Notes under the pieces: model-generated
Database searches by the model: none
What the model was told of the DNA's origin: nothing
What the model saw: only the letters and a program-made list of their open reading frames with translations
Source of the DNA: Lytechinus variegatus
Lineage: Eukaryota; Echinodermata; Echinoidea; Temnopleuroida; Toxopneustidae
Assembly: GCF_018143015.1 (NCBI RefSeq)
Contig: NC_054743.1
Span: 63,455,244-63,519,243 of the forward strand
Direction: 5' to 3'
Length of the DNA stretch: 64,000 bases
Shown: piece by piece, positions 53,550 through 64,000 of the stretch
How the letters are laid out: the number at the start of each line of letters is the position of its first letter
How positions within the stretch are numbered: position 1 is the first letter of the stretch
Translations under genes and position numbers: made by a program

Positions 53550-56464
53550 AGACACTGAAAACCTTGTGCCTTGCTGATTGAGAACAAATTTGTTAGTGAA
53601 AATCTGTGACAAGATTTTTTTTTTTTTAACCCAAGCAAACTTACCAAAGAAAGATGTAGCTTTATACCTGTACATGTACATACTTCCGAAAAGCATAACT
53701 CTTCATTGAAAGATGTACATGTAAGTGGATTTTTTTTTAAAGGTGGCTTGTTAGTGACCAATGTGATCAAATTTAACTGAGAAGTCAACTTGGCTATATT
53801 AGCATGAATATATTCCAGGATAGATCTAGTCTGTCCCAGTGTTTAAAACCTGCTTTTAGAAACACCCTCTGTAAATGTAGCATAATCCCGGATAACTTTA
53901 CCCAGGATTAAACTGAACTGAATCCAATTCATGACCTCCAATGAATGCTGCCACATTAAATGATTTACACCCACAATCTTTGTTGAGTAGATGACATTGG
54001 TCAAGACTGAAAAAAAATAGATTTCTTCAGTAAACTTTTCAATTTAGGCCTATAATATAATAATAAATAATATAAACATCCTTTTTAGTGGAAATGGGGC
54101 AATCCTAGATTATTTTGCCAGTTGTTTATGTACACTATTTTTGGACTGCATGTAAGTGGTATCCTTGGCTCCTAACATGTTATAAATACATAGTCACCAA
54201 TCCAAAGTGAAAAACCTGCTTCTTTTTTTTATTTTTGATATAATTGTTTGAATCACTTGATGTGTGAAATTTTATATCATGATTTTATCAAACTTGTAGA
54301 GGGTCTAATTTAGATTACAATGGCTTTGCTTGCCACTTTGAGGTGTAGTTCTTTGTCATGTGCCTTTTTGATAAAAAGATTGTGTAACTTCATTATGTCC
54401 CTTGACCACCCCAAAGAATATAATAACAGTACAATGATCGTAATAATGGCATAAAAGATAAGTCATTCTTCATTAACAGCACCTTTTTTATTTCTCAAAA
54501 TCATATATTTAAACATGCTATGCCACAGAAAGTTGATCTTGTGGTTCAAAATTTTAACTTTCTGTGATTTTTTTACCAAATATTGCTGCTATTTATTAAA
54601 TTGGACAATGGAATGTATTTAAGACGTTTTAAAAAAATGACATGCAGGCCTATATGACAATCTTACCATATTGTTTTTTACCAGCAGTATCACATTTTTA
54701 TAATATTAAATGATGATGATGATTTTTTTTGTTACTTGTACCTTTGCAAGTATGACATTATGTGGAATTAAATAGATTGTTTTTAACCCGAGATGAAGTG
54801 CCATTAAAGGATTTTATGAGCAATCACTTCTATTGGTCACAATCTTAAAAAAAAGTTAGTCACACTGTTTGAATTTCAGTACTGTTGAATTTATTTTAAT
54901 TATGTCAAAAATGTTTGATTGAACAAATATCCCCAAAAGACATTAATTGCCAGTATGAGGACATGTGAGTGCCATTGCATTGTGTACAATATTGCCAAGA
55001 TACTTTACTGGATCTCTCACCACTAAATTTCAGTACCCACAAAGTCTTTTCAGTCAATATACTCAGTAAAACATGGCATTATTAGTATATTTGCTGATGT
55101 ATCACAAATGTTTTCTTCCAGTTAGCATACATTATTTACTGCCATGTCAGGCACCACTTGTCATATTTTCATGGAGTCAGGGAAACATTACTTTTGAATC
55201 TCAATAGGGACCATTTTCTGTTTTTCAGAAAAAAATTCAGAATAAAAAAAAACGCATGTAAACATATGTCTAGTAGATCAACAAGGCCTAATAAGTCCGA
55301 CTTAATCAGACGTTTCACACACATTTCAAGGAGGTAACTAATGCAGGGTCAATATTTCAAAGAGTCTAACTGGGAATGTTCTTTTTTGCAAATTTTTACA
55401 TTTTTGGATCCTTTCAGCAATTATATGGAAAAGATTTTTAACACATATAGAATGTGACCCTACTGATGCCAACCTTTTTTATAGTGTATTTAGGCTCTGC
55501 TTTTTTTATTGATGGAAATTTTCACATTTTCATTTTATGATTCAACTTTGGAAGCACTCTAAAGTCTGAACCAAACTGTTATATTGAAATAGAATTAGAC
55601 TGTATAATAAAACAATTATCATGTGCAGTCACATTCAGTTTTGTGAATTTTTAAATAAACAGACTGATCATTATGCAAACATATATGTGCAAGCATTAAA
55701 ACATGTAAACATTCAGTCGCCTTCACATAAATGAAAGGTTAAGACTTGTTAGGGCATGGTGCGACACAGTTCAGCTACTTCAGCAGAAAAAAAGCCTGGT
55801 ATTAACATTTGCTACAACGCCAGTGTGGTACAAGGCGAGTAAATATTCATACATGTACATAGTTCATTCTACGTTATGAACATGACTAAAGTCAACCTTC
55901 ATATTAAGTGTAATTTTTTCCCACGTCAAAACATTTTTTTAAATACAGAACATATAGATATACCTCTTCTAAAGTCAAATTCTCCTAGGTCAAACAGACA
56001 TCTGTGCTCCCAAAGTATTTTGCAATACCTTGTTCTTGAATACCAAATGGATATGCTGGAGGTTTTCCAGACAGAGCAATGAAATAATGCATGCAGACTG
56101 GATTAAATCTATTCATTTTTTTTCTTAGAGGACCTTGTTTTTGTCATTACATGTAGCTGACAACAAATTAGTGGTCCACTAATCTGAGGGGTTTTTGTTT
56201 TTGTTTTTAATGGGCCTTATTCTTAAAACAGCCCATTACCTTTAACTAATGTATGATCCCATATTGTTGCAGCATTTGATTGATTGACACTACATGTAGT
56301 CTGCTGGCACAGACCCTTGGTTTTTGCAATTCACCTAGTGCATGATACAGAGTCTGAATGAGTGAAACTAGATTCAATATCTGTGGCTGGCTCTCTATCT
56401 TATTTGACACAGACAGAGTCTCTGGAGTCTGGTCTTCACTCCAGACCTGTTATTAGTTTAGGTT
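53550..56464. other. AT-rich DNA, no gene recognised
   Basis: Only short frames and poly-T/A tracts. No SINE, TIR pair or conserved protein match seen. It could be part of a long 3' UTR or intergenic. Confidence 0.5.
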
Positions 56465-56922
56465 ACACTTTGTAATTCTGAAGGTTCGAAATTCCGAAGG
56501 TTCGTAATTCCAAAGCACCTAATTTGCCTATACCTCGATGTTCGTTAATCCAAAAACGTAAAAGGGTTTGTTTATCCGAACACTTGTGGCGTTATTCTGA
56601 AGGTTCGATAATCCGAAAACAAAATAAGGTTCGATGTTCCGAAGGTTCGTTAATCCGAAAACAAAATAAGGTTCATTGTTCCGAAGGTTCTTTAATCCGA
56701 AAACGAAATAAGGTTCATTGTTCCGAAGGTTCGTTAATCCGAAAACGAAATAAGGTTTGTTGTTTCGAAGGTTCGTTAGTCCGAAAACGAAATAAGGTTC
56801 CTTAATCATTTCGTTTTCGGACAAACGAATCTTATGAATTATTAACCTCATTTCGTTTTTTTGACTAACGAACGTTCAGAATATCCGAACCTTCGTAATA
56901 ACGAAGCTTCGGAATTACGAAT
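56465..56922. mobile_element. Foldback with 42-bp tandem core
   Basis: Left ACACTTTGTAATTCTGAAGG and right TTCGGAATTACGAATGT are inverted copies. The interior is a tandem array of a 42-bp unit (AAGGTTCGTTAATCCGAAAA...), about five copies between 56587 and 56795, followed by inverted fragments. Because 42 is a multiple of 3, the array yields a false periodic frame of 14 residues (SEGSLIRK...). Confidence 0.7.
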
Positions 56923-58991
56923 GTATGCGATTAGTTGAAGTGTCAAATATGAGTATTAATGTGCTTGCAGACTTTACATGTGCATGTAGCTTTAAAAGTA
57001 AATCAGTTTTTTTTTTTTAATATGGGCACATGTCCATTGGGAAACATGAAACAAATTTATGTGCAGTTTATGTAGTCTGACCAAACATACTCTTTTAAGC
57101 AGGCTGTTTTCCTTTCAGCACAAATTGTCATTAACAAAGTACAGGGTCCAAAAAATTGGCTGTAGACTATTATGATATACACATGTTGGCAAAAGATCAA
57201 ATTAAATGGATGATATACACTTTAGAATTACCTTGAAATTATGAAACGTTCATATTTCAGTGTGATTTTGAAAAAATTCACATGTGTTTTTAGACAGCTT
57301 AATAATAACAGAGGAATATAGATTTCGGGATATTCTTTTTAAATACCGTCAGTTACTTTTGTGTAGTTGATTCAATCATAATGTGAAAGCATTTTACCCC
57401 CCTATTTTAGACATGTTAGTACTTCCCTCATTTATCTTCTTTTCTCTATTGAACTCTTTAGTTTTCATTGCTTTATTTCAGACTGTTTATTATATTCTTA
57501 TCTCATGTTTTAAGTTTTTTTTGTACACCAGTAATTTCAAGGGATCGCTCTTTAATTGTATGAACCTTGTCACCTTTAAACTTGTTATAGGAAAAGACAA
57601 TCCAACTGGGATATTATTTTTATGTGATCATCAAAGTTATATTCATTAATACTAGTGTTGACAGAACTTCAACTTTGGTAAGGACCAAACATCTACTTAC
57701 TAATAATAATAGGTTTATTTACCCAAAGAAGCCACTTCAGTTCTGAAAACTGTTCTCTCAGCGCACCCTGCCATAGTACTCCTGTTCTATTTGTGGTTAC
57801 ATTACTTGAAATCTACATAAATGTATGAGGGGCAGAGGTGCAGTCACATGATCAAAAGAGAATGGGGGGAGAGAGAGAGGGGGAGAGAAGAAAGAAGGGA
57901 TGACAGTGGATAACTTCATAAAACAACTTTCAGGGGCTACTTTTTTTGCTCACTTTAAAAAAATCTGGTTTAATTACTCTGCAAGTTGTGGTTTTACTAT
58001 GGGTAGCCGATGCCATAAAATGTTGCTTAATACTATATGAACTATACAGAATTTGTTTAAACATCCATTATTGCTTAAATTATTGAAGATTATCAGATAT
58101 TGAACTTTGTTGTTTAAGATTTTAAAGAGAGCATTGTATGAATTTTCAAACGGCACTTTTACTGTGTAAACCATAATGAATGCCATAGTAATGATCTTTG
58201 TCTTCGAGCAACTGATGGCGCTATACAATTAAATTAAGTTAAGAATTTGTAATACAAACACTGCTTTTCAATAACACCGTCCCTATATACCCTCTTAAGT
58301 ATTTACCTTATGTTATTTGGCTTCTTTTAGTTCAAGTGTTGCCAATTTAAAGCATACATGTAAATAATACTATGAAATTAAAATAAAGTCTTCAAGATAG
58401 ATTTTAAAACTGTTTTCCTTTGTGATTTTGTCAGAGTTTGTGAATTAAAGTTGACCCCCGTTTCCATTTAGTTTTTAATGTTTTATTGATCTTGCATCGG
58501 TAATTTTGTTATTTCAATGACTACTAAAAAATCTAAAATTTGGTTTGAGCTATTTCTGAATCACTGATAGTCGAAAATGTTAAGAAATCAATAAACTTTT
58601 TGTTTCTTTTTATTTCAATAACAACTGAAAAAAAAGATGTACAATGTACTTTGATAGGAAATAATTTTCCAATCGTTGAGCCAGATAACTTAGCCATCAA
58701 AATCATTTTCAGATTTCGAAGTGCAACGAACGAAAATAAAACCACTTTCTTCCTGCTTATCGTAATAGAGGGAAGAAAAAAAATATTCAAATCCCCAAAT
58801 ATAAGATATATTAAGTGGTCGAACATTTCAACTCGGGTGGTTATTGAGATCGGGCATTTCGCTTTTCTCCTTAACACATGAAATAATGTGTGACCCAAAC
58901 AGAGATATATGTGGAGGTGATCTTTTAGTACACACAATCTCAAAACATTATTTTTTTTATTCACAAGGGGTGATTACTGTACACGGAGGTG
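56923..58991. other. AT-rich DNA, no gene recognised
   Basis: Contains a GA-rich tract at 57860-57900 and a (TAA)n next to a GGTAAATAAACCTATTATTA-type tail at about 57700-57720 (minus strand), which may be the 3' end of a retroposon. The frames at 57383 and 58533 are AT-driven and unrecognised. Confidence 0.5.
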
Positions 58992-60769
58992 CACTGCAAA
59001 AACACCGGTGTTAATTCAACACCAGCCCGGAATCTATATATGTCCACACCAGAGAAGCGTTAAACTACTCCAGTTTGGTTTTGGTCTAACACCAGATATA
59101 TAGGTATTTATACAATACCAAGAAGTATTAAAACACAGTGGCGTAGACAGGTCCTTAGACCTGGGGGGATGATCCCTAGCTGGGTCATACTTTATATATA
59201 TATAATTAATATATGAATCTAAAGGATGAAGGAGATAACGTACTCGATAAAAACAAAATATCATGGGCCAAAGCAGACGAGTTAAAGATAACAAAGTAAC
59301 ACGATCTGCCTCATGGATTATCTCGTGTGTCTTTTAATCACTTTGCTTTCAGCAATAAACAGGGCATCCAGTAATAAACAAACTTCCTTGCACATTTTTC
59401 ATGGCAGTAATCTTTTGTTTGATTAATGACAATGAGTAAAGATGATCATAAGAGAAATGTCATTTGTCGGATGTCTATAGTTATCATCTTGGTCATGACA
59501 GTCCTGCTAACATGGCTAAACATGATCTGGAATAACTAGTATTCCTTATTTTACTAGTATAGTAGTATACTCTTTTAAAAGTAGCGATATTGTTAATGAT
59601 CAAACGAATGAATCAACAACTAAAGGAATAAACAAATAAACAGCCAAATAACTAAAAAAATATCAATTACAATTATAGTAATAGTGCTAAAATAAAAAAA
59701 GCTCAACATTATATTTCTTATCCACGTGCAGATATGCGGACACTAAAATGATAAGCACACTCTGTTTAAAATTACCATGATTACAAAGGCTTGATTGAAT
59801 TAAGTATGGAAATGAAATAAACCTCACCGGGTTGTCGGAAGTAAACTGTATAGATAGTAACTTGTCATAATTTCGATTCATTTCTTATTATGTACCTTGT
59901 TATGATGATTATGATAAAAACATAGGTAAGGAAATGTAACAGTTTATAACCTTCAAACCTAGAAGACTGCGCACGTACAGAAATCACTGGTATAAGTAAT
60001 TCCAAAATACATTGCGCCTCGACTTACTTCTTCTTGAAACTGGAAGACGTTTATTTTCACCCAATATAGTTATGCAAAACAGTCCTTAAAAGTAAAGGAT
60101 TATTTAATTCCAAAATCATTCATTTACTAATTCGCTCCTTAGAGACTGAAAATTTTCACCTTTCCTTTGCAAAGTAGGGGTTGAGGACATGGCCAGCAGG
60201 GAAAAGGGTCAATGTATGTGTATAGGTAATTTCTTATTAATTCGTTTGAACAGTGTTAATGTGTTATGAAAGCAATTGCTCTGAAAGGGAGTGATTAAGC
60301 GACACTTTCTTAAATCTGTAATGAAATATTTTGAACTTATCTCCTTTGCAAATACATAATTATTATAAGGAAATGTACTTGGTGAAACTCTGAATAACGA
60401 TCCTTAAATGTATATGACGACGCAAGACAGTTGTTATTACTTAAACCTTGCAAGTTGTAAATGCATATAAGATGATTGACTCTGAATAAAAGTCCAATTT
60501 TGATCATGTTTGTCATTGCTGTACGTTATGATTATTACTGCTATTATTATTGATTGATTTTAACTAGCATTCATTGCTTTATTACTGTATAGTTTTGCTT
60601 CTTCCCCCACAGAAACCTGGGGGGATGATTGTACACACCATCCCCCCGCTATCTACGCCCCTGTTAAAACAACATCGGTTTGATTCTAAACTGGTGTTGT
60701 TTTAATAATCCTCTGGTGCGGACATAATCACCGGGCTGGTGTTAAATCAACACCTGAGTTTTTGCAGTG
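58992..60769. mobile_element. CACTG-ended DNA element with ~100-bp TIRs (CACTA-like)
   Basis: CACTGCAAAAACACCGGTGT at the left; AACACCTGAGTTTTTGCAGTG (read inward as its complement) at the right; CAACACCAGCCCGG and CCGGGCTGGTGTT follow inside. Flanked by TG on both sides. Without the nested hAT (59136-60663) only about 240 bp remains, so this is a MITE. Confidence 0.65.
59136..60663. mobile_element. Non-autonomous hAT element nested in the CACTG element
   Basis: CAGTGGCGTAGACAGG at the left and TCTACGCCCCTG at the right; a perfect 8-bp duplication TTAAAACA (59128-59135, 60664-60671). CTGGGGGGATGAT occurs near both ends. 1.5 kb, AT-rich, no transposase frame. Confidence 0.8.
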
Positions 60770-61082
60770 TGGCAGTTTCTTTAAATCCTTATAGAGACAA
60801 AGGAGACATCATTTGATATTCACAATGTAACTGCCCATGCACAAGGGACAACGATTTTGTTTATTCAAAGATGAAATTGGCAAGATAAAATGTCTCCGGT
60901 GTAAAGAATTAGTTGGCAGTTATAAGCAATCGACACCCCGTTAATTATCTCCATAATCATGATAATGTTCGCTCTCGAAATGGGGCGAATAGTGTTCTTA
61001 CGTGACTATAGGCATTTGAATAACATATTGCACTGGATTTTGAAGAAAATGGGCGGAGTAGCAATCTCACTCTAAAAACAGT

Positions 61083-61443
61083 TAAAGGAGAATGAAACCT
61101 TAGGAACAGGATAGCTTGTGTGAAAACAGAAAAATCAAATAAACAGATCAACGAAAGTTTGAGAATTATCGGACAAATAATCAGAAAGTTACGTGCATTT
61201 GAATATTGCGATCACTGATGCTATGGAGATCCTCTCATTGGCAATGCAACAAAGATGTGTGATGTCACTTGTGAACGACTCTCACCAATAAATACTTTAG
61301 TATATATTTCACTTAAATTGCCTCTTTTATCACATCTATCAGTAGATCATGTTCTCTTTCTATAGGAGGGCATGTAATACAGATTTTTAAAGAATGCATA
61401 AGAAAAAGCAGAAAGAAACTTTTTTTGGGGGGGGTTATAGTCC
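61083..61443 (+). mobile_element. GGAGAATGAAACC element, copy 2
   Basis: Starts AAAGGAGAATGAAACCTTAG and matches the reverse complement of 33019-33397, including GCAACAAAGATGTGTGATGT and GGAGGGCATGTAATACAGAT. Confidence 0.65.
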
Positions 61444-62949
61444 ATCAAAGGGAAAGTTGTTCACATGTGACATCGCACTTGTCTTTTAAACTTGCATTAA
61501 CCCAAGAGGGAAAAGGATATGCAGCAAACATGCTTGTTCCCTTTCTACAAATTTTTTATTCAAACTTTTTTAGAGTGTTAAATGTAGTCAACAACACTGA
61601 TTTTATAATCTGATTTCACAATTGAATATCTATAATACGGCAGAACGTGAGTACTTTTAGAAAAGTTCATTTTTGGGTGGGGGTCACCAACCTTTTAGCA
61701 CCGTTATATCTAATAATAGAATATAATTATAATTAAAATGATATCTTTGGCTGTACCACGGTTTGTTATGCAGTCTTGAAATGCATGCACCCCTCCCCTC
61801 TTATCCTTTTTGGGTGGGTGGGGGGGTGTTAAGGTACATCGGGAGCTGCTACAGGGAACAAAAAGTCAACAAAACATTGTTATCTCTTATCAGAAGAGGA
61901 GACAGCACAGCAATTATACGTCATTGGTGGGGAAAACCAAGGTTCTATGGTGTCAGTGAAATAAAGAAAAGAAAAGGTAAAACATGGAAACGAAGAATAT
62001 AAAAAAATACATCATCTTTTCTTCCCAACAATATTCATATCATTCTGAGGGCCATGGGGAAAATATTTAGTGGGGGGTGCTGATGTTAACTGGAAAAGCA
62101 AAAAAAGGTTTTCACTACATGCAAACTGGAGGTATAGGCCTAATTAAATTAGTCCCGAGAAAATTTGAAACGCAAAAAAAGGGGAACACGACTAAAAAAT
62201 GAAGGTCGTTTTGGTTACATAATATTTCAATTTTTACACATCTTCCAGAATACCTTGGATGCTGCCCGGCTAGGGAGAGTAATACACGCAGCATCCCTAA
62301 GGAAATTATTGGGGTGCTTCATACCCCAGCACCCCCTCTTCACAGGGCCATGATCATACCCTTTTTGTGATAGGTCCATGATACTATACTCCTTTGGTAT
62401 CGCTTTAGTCTCTGAGTACGTGCTCCTTCCATTCCTTTATTTGGAGGATGACGCTTAGATTAGATGGCGAAAAAATACGTCATTGGTGGGAAAACCCAGG
62501 TTCAATGATTATAAGAAAAAAAAACATTTCTATTTCTAGCACGACATTACTCGTCTCGTCTCCGCCATTTTCTTTCGTTGTGACTGTGATGGTTAATTGG
62601 TCTGAACATCACCCATGATTAAAATCGTGAAGATCTCTCGATTGTTTTTTTCTCGAAAAAGCCACTTGAATTCTGAAATTTAGATGTAAATCAGCAGCAA
62701 TCAGAATCCGGTCATCTCTGGTAAGTGTGTAATCTCGCGAATGATCTGATTTAGGTTTTCTTGATATTTTGTTTTGATCTAAATTAATGTTCGTCATGGC
62801 CATGGGTGGAACAAATTGTTATGAACGTATGTGAGCAATTTTTAAAAGGGATTTAGAAAGCAAGTTATTTGATTATTACGGGAATTAAAGGAAAATGTGA
62901 AAAGAGCAAACAATATGAGGAAAACAATATATAGACCCCTATAGTTGAT
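61444..62949. other. No gene recognised
   Basis: Short frames and G-rich or A-rich tracts only. A block near 61900-61945 (ACGTCATTGGTGGG) recurs at 62479-62493, a hint of an old repeat. Confidence 0.45.
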
Positions 62950-63375
62950 GAGATTTATTTTCATTTGGTCTTGCAACGCCAATTTGTCAAATTACCAACT
63001 CGTCTGCTATCATTTGGTCTATACCATATCAGTTCGTCCACTATCCACATGTTCTAATTGCCATTTCGTCCACCCACCGTTTTGTGTCATAACCAATTGG
63101 TCAAATAGCAATTTAGTCCATAACCATTTGGGCTAAGTGGACTAATTAAGTGTTGATTTGGCGAAATGAATGAAAATAAAATGGATATTATATACCAACT
63201 GGTTATGAGACGAAATGGTCATAGACGAACTGGTGATTAGACAAAGTGATGATTGGACCAAATGGTTGATAGACAAAATGTTGATGGGGGGAATGACATA
63301 GTCATTAGACTAAATGAATGTATAGACAATTTGGTGAGTGGACGACTTAGCAGTAGACGAATTGACAATTTACCC
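62950..63375. repeat. Inverted array of ~20-bp degenerate units
   Basis: The left half repeats CATTTGGTCTAT, CATTTCGTCCAC and CCAATTGGTCAAAT-type units; the right half carries their complements (GACGAAATGGTCATAGAC, GACCAAATGGTTGATAGAC). The whole forms one large imperfect hairpin built from short units. Confidence 0.6.
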
Positions 63376-63647
63376 ATGATGATAATTATCTTGGATTTTT
63401 AAATAATTAGTATAGACTTCAGTGAATCATTTGATGAAATTTTCGTCATCACTGACAAGTTGACATTCTTTTATAGTTAGTATAATTACACATTTTCAGT
63501 CACAAAATAATGACAGCGCCACTAAGCAAACCAATACTTAACCTGACAATTTAGACTGTGCTGATCAATGCATTTTCATGACTTTTTTCAAGGAACTTAT
63601 TAAAATTTCGAGGGACTTGTGCATATATCATTATTGTTTCATCAATA

Positions 63648-64000
63648 ATTGGAAGAGCCGTGGTGTAGTGGTTCTGACTCTCGCCTTGTAAAGGAGGGTC
63701 GTTTGTTCGAATCCCACCGCGGTCTAGCGTCCTTTGGCGAGGCGTTAATCTACACTTTGCCACTCTCGACCCAGGTACTAAATGCGTACCCGGTAGGATG
63801 CGAAAGATATTGTATGTTCGATTTTGCCAGCGCCATAATGTGGCTGCGATGAATGCAAGGAATGCTCCCCAGAGAGTGGAAATTGTGCATGTTTCGTGCT
63901 TGATTGAAATGAATCCAATGACCGGGGTAATAATATGCTGTAACGCGCTTTGGGCCACTCTGGGAAAAGCGCTTTATAAAAATTGGCTATTATTATTATT
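63648..64000 (+). mobile_element. tRNA-derived SINE with (ATT)n tail
   Basis: GTGGTGTAGTGG (A box) near 63661 and GTTCGAATCCC (B box) near 63704, a body with CGACCCAGGTACTAAATG, the end GCGCTTTATAAAAATTGGC and (ATT)n running off the window. The head is tRNA-like but the element continues 280 bp beyond, so it is a SINE. Confidence 0.8.

Noticed and set aside
56524..56851. Periodic protein SEGSLIRK-type repeats
   Set aside because: A 42-bp tandem repeat is a multiple of three, so the frame stays open without coding pressure; both strands are equally open.
57383..57649. 88-codon hydrophobic plus-strand frame
   Set aside because: AT-driven composition, no start context or family motif, no neighbouring exons.

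Overview
This is a eukaryotic, AT-rich, intron-rich stretch of animal genome. Three conserved animal genes, split tRNA-head SINEs, a Gmr1-type LTR retrotransposon (a clade described from deuterostomes) and many foldback DNA elements point to a marine invertebrate deuterostome, most likely an echinoderm and probably a sea urchin. The species is inference; the gene and element calls rest on translated sequence and on repeat ends read by eye.

Genes. (1) Positions 539-7622, + strand: the last five coding exons of homogentisate 1,2-dioxygenase (HGD); the 5' part lies before the window. (2) Positions 13007-49752, - strand: a complete mitochondrial small-subunit ribosomal protein S9 gene (MRPS9/uS9m) in ten coding exons. 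They join in phase to 1,191 nt, 396 residues, including a 30-residue first exon that looks like a mitochondrial presequence and lies 13.5 kb from exon 2. (3) Positions 50601-52036, + strand: three exons of a FAM162/UPF0389-family membrane protein, head-to-head with MRPS9. HGD and MRPS9 are convergent. All three gene families act in or near core metabolism or mitochondria, but nothing here shows they work together.

Most of the remainder is mobile DNA. HGD introns carry SINE pieces, a foldback MITE with Harbinger-like ends and a deleted hAT element. MRPS9 introns hold an 8.3-kb decayed PIF/Harbinger element, a LINE 3' end, a large GAT-type microsatellite, several foldbacks, a hAT element, and in intron 1 an 8-kb Gmr1-like element (integrase before reverse transcriptase) with 5-bp target duplication and a TTAA-flanked element nested in its 3' LTR. 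A MULE-like foldback with long inverted repeats and 9-bp target duplications lies just outside MRPS9 exon 1's donor side, also within intron 1. The 3' third (53-64 kb) has no gene I can support; it holds foldbacks, tandem repeats, a hAT element nested in a CACTG-ended element, and a SINE at the right edge.

Most notable observation: a 262-bp element with a perfect 9-bp target duplication sits exactly between the G and T of the MRPS9 exon 2 splice donor, so the exon-side copy has lost its donor. A weak cryptic donor inside the element would keep frame and add five residues; read-through to the displaced donor meets a stop.
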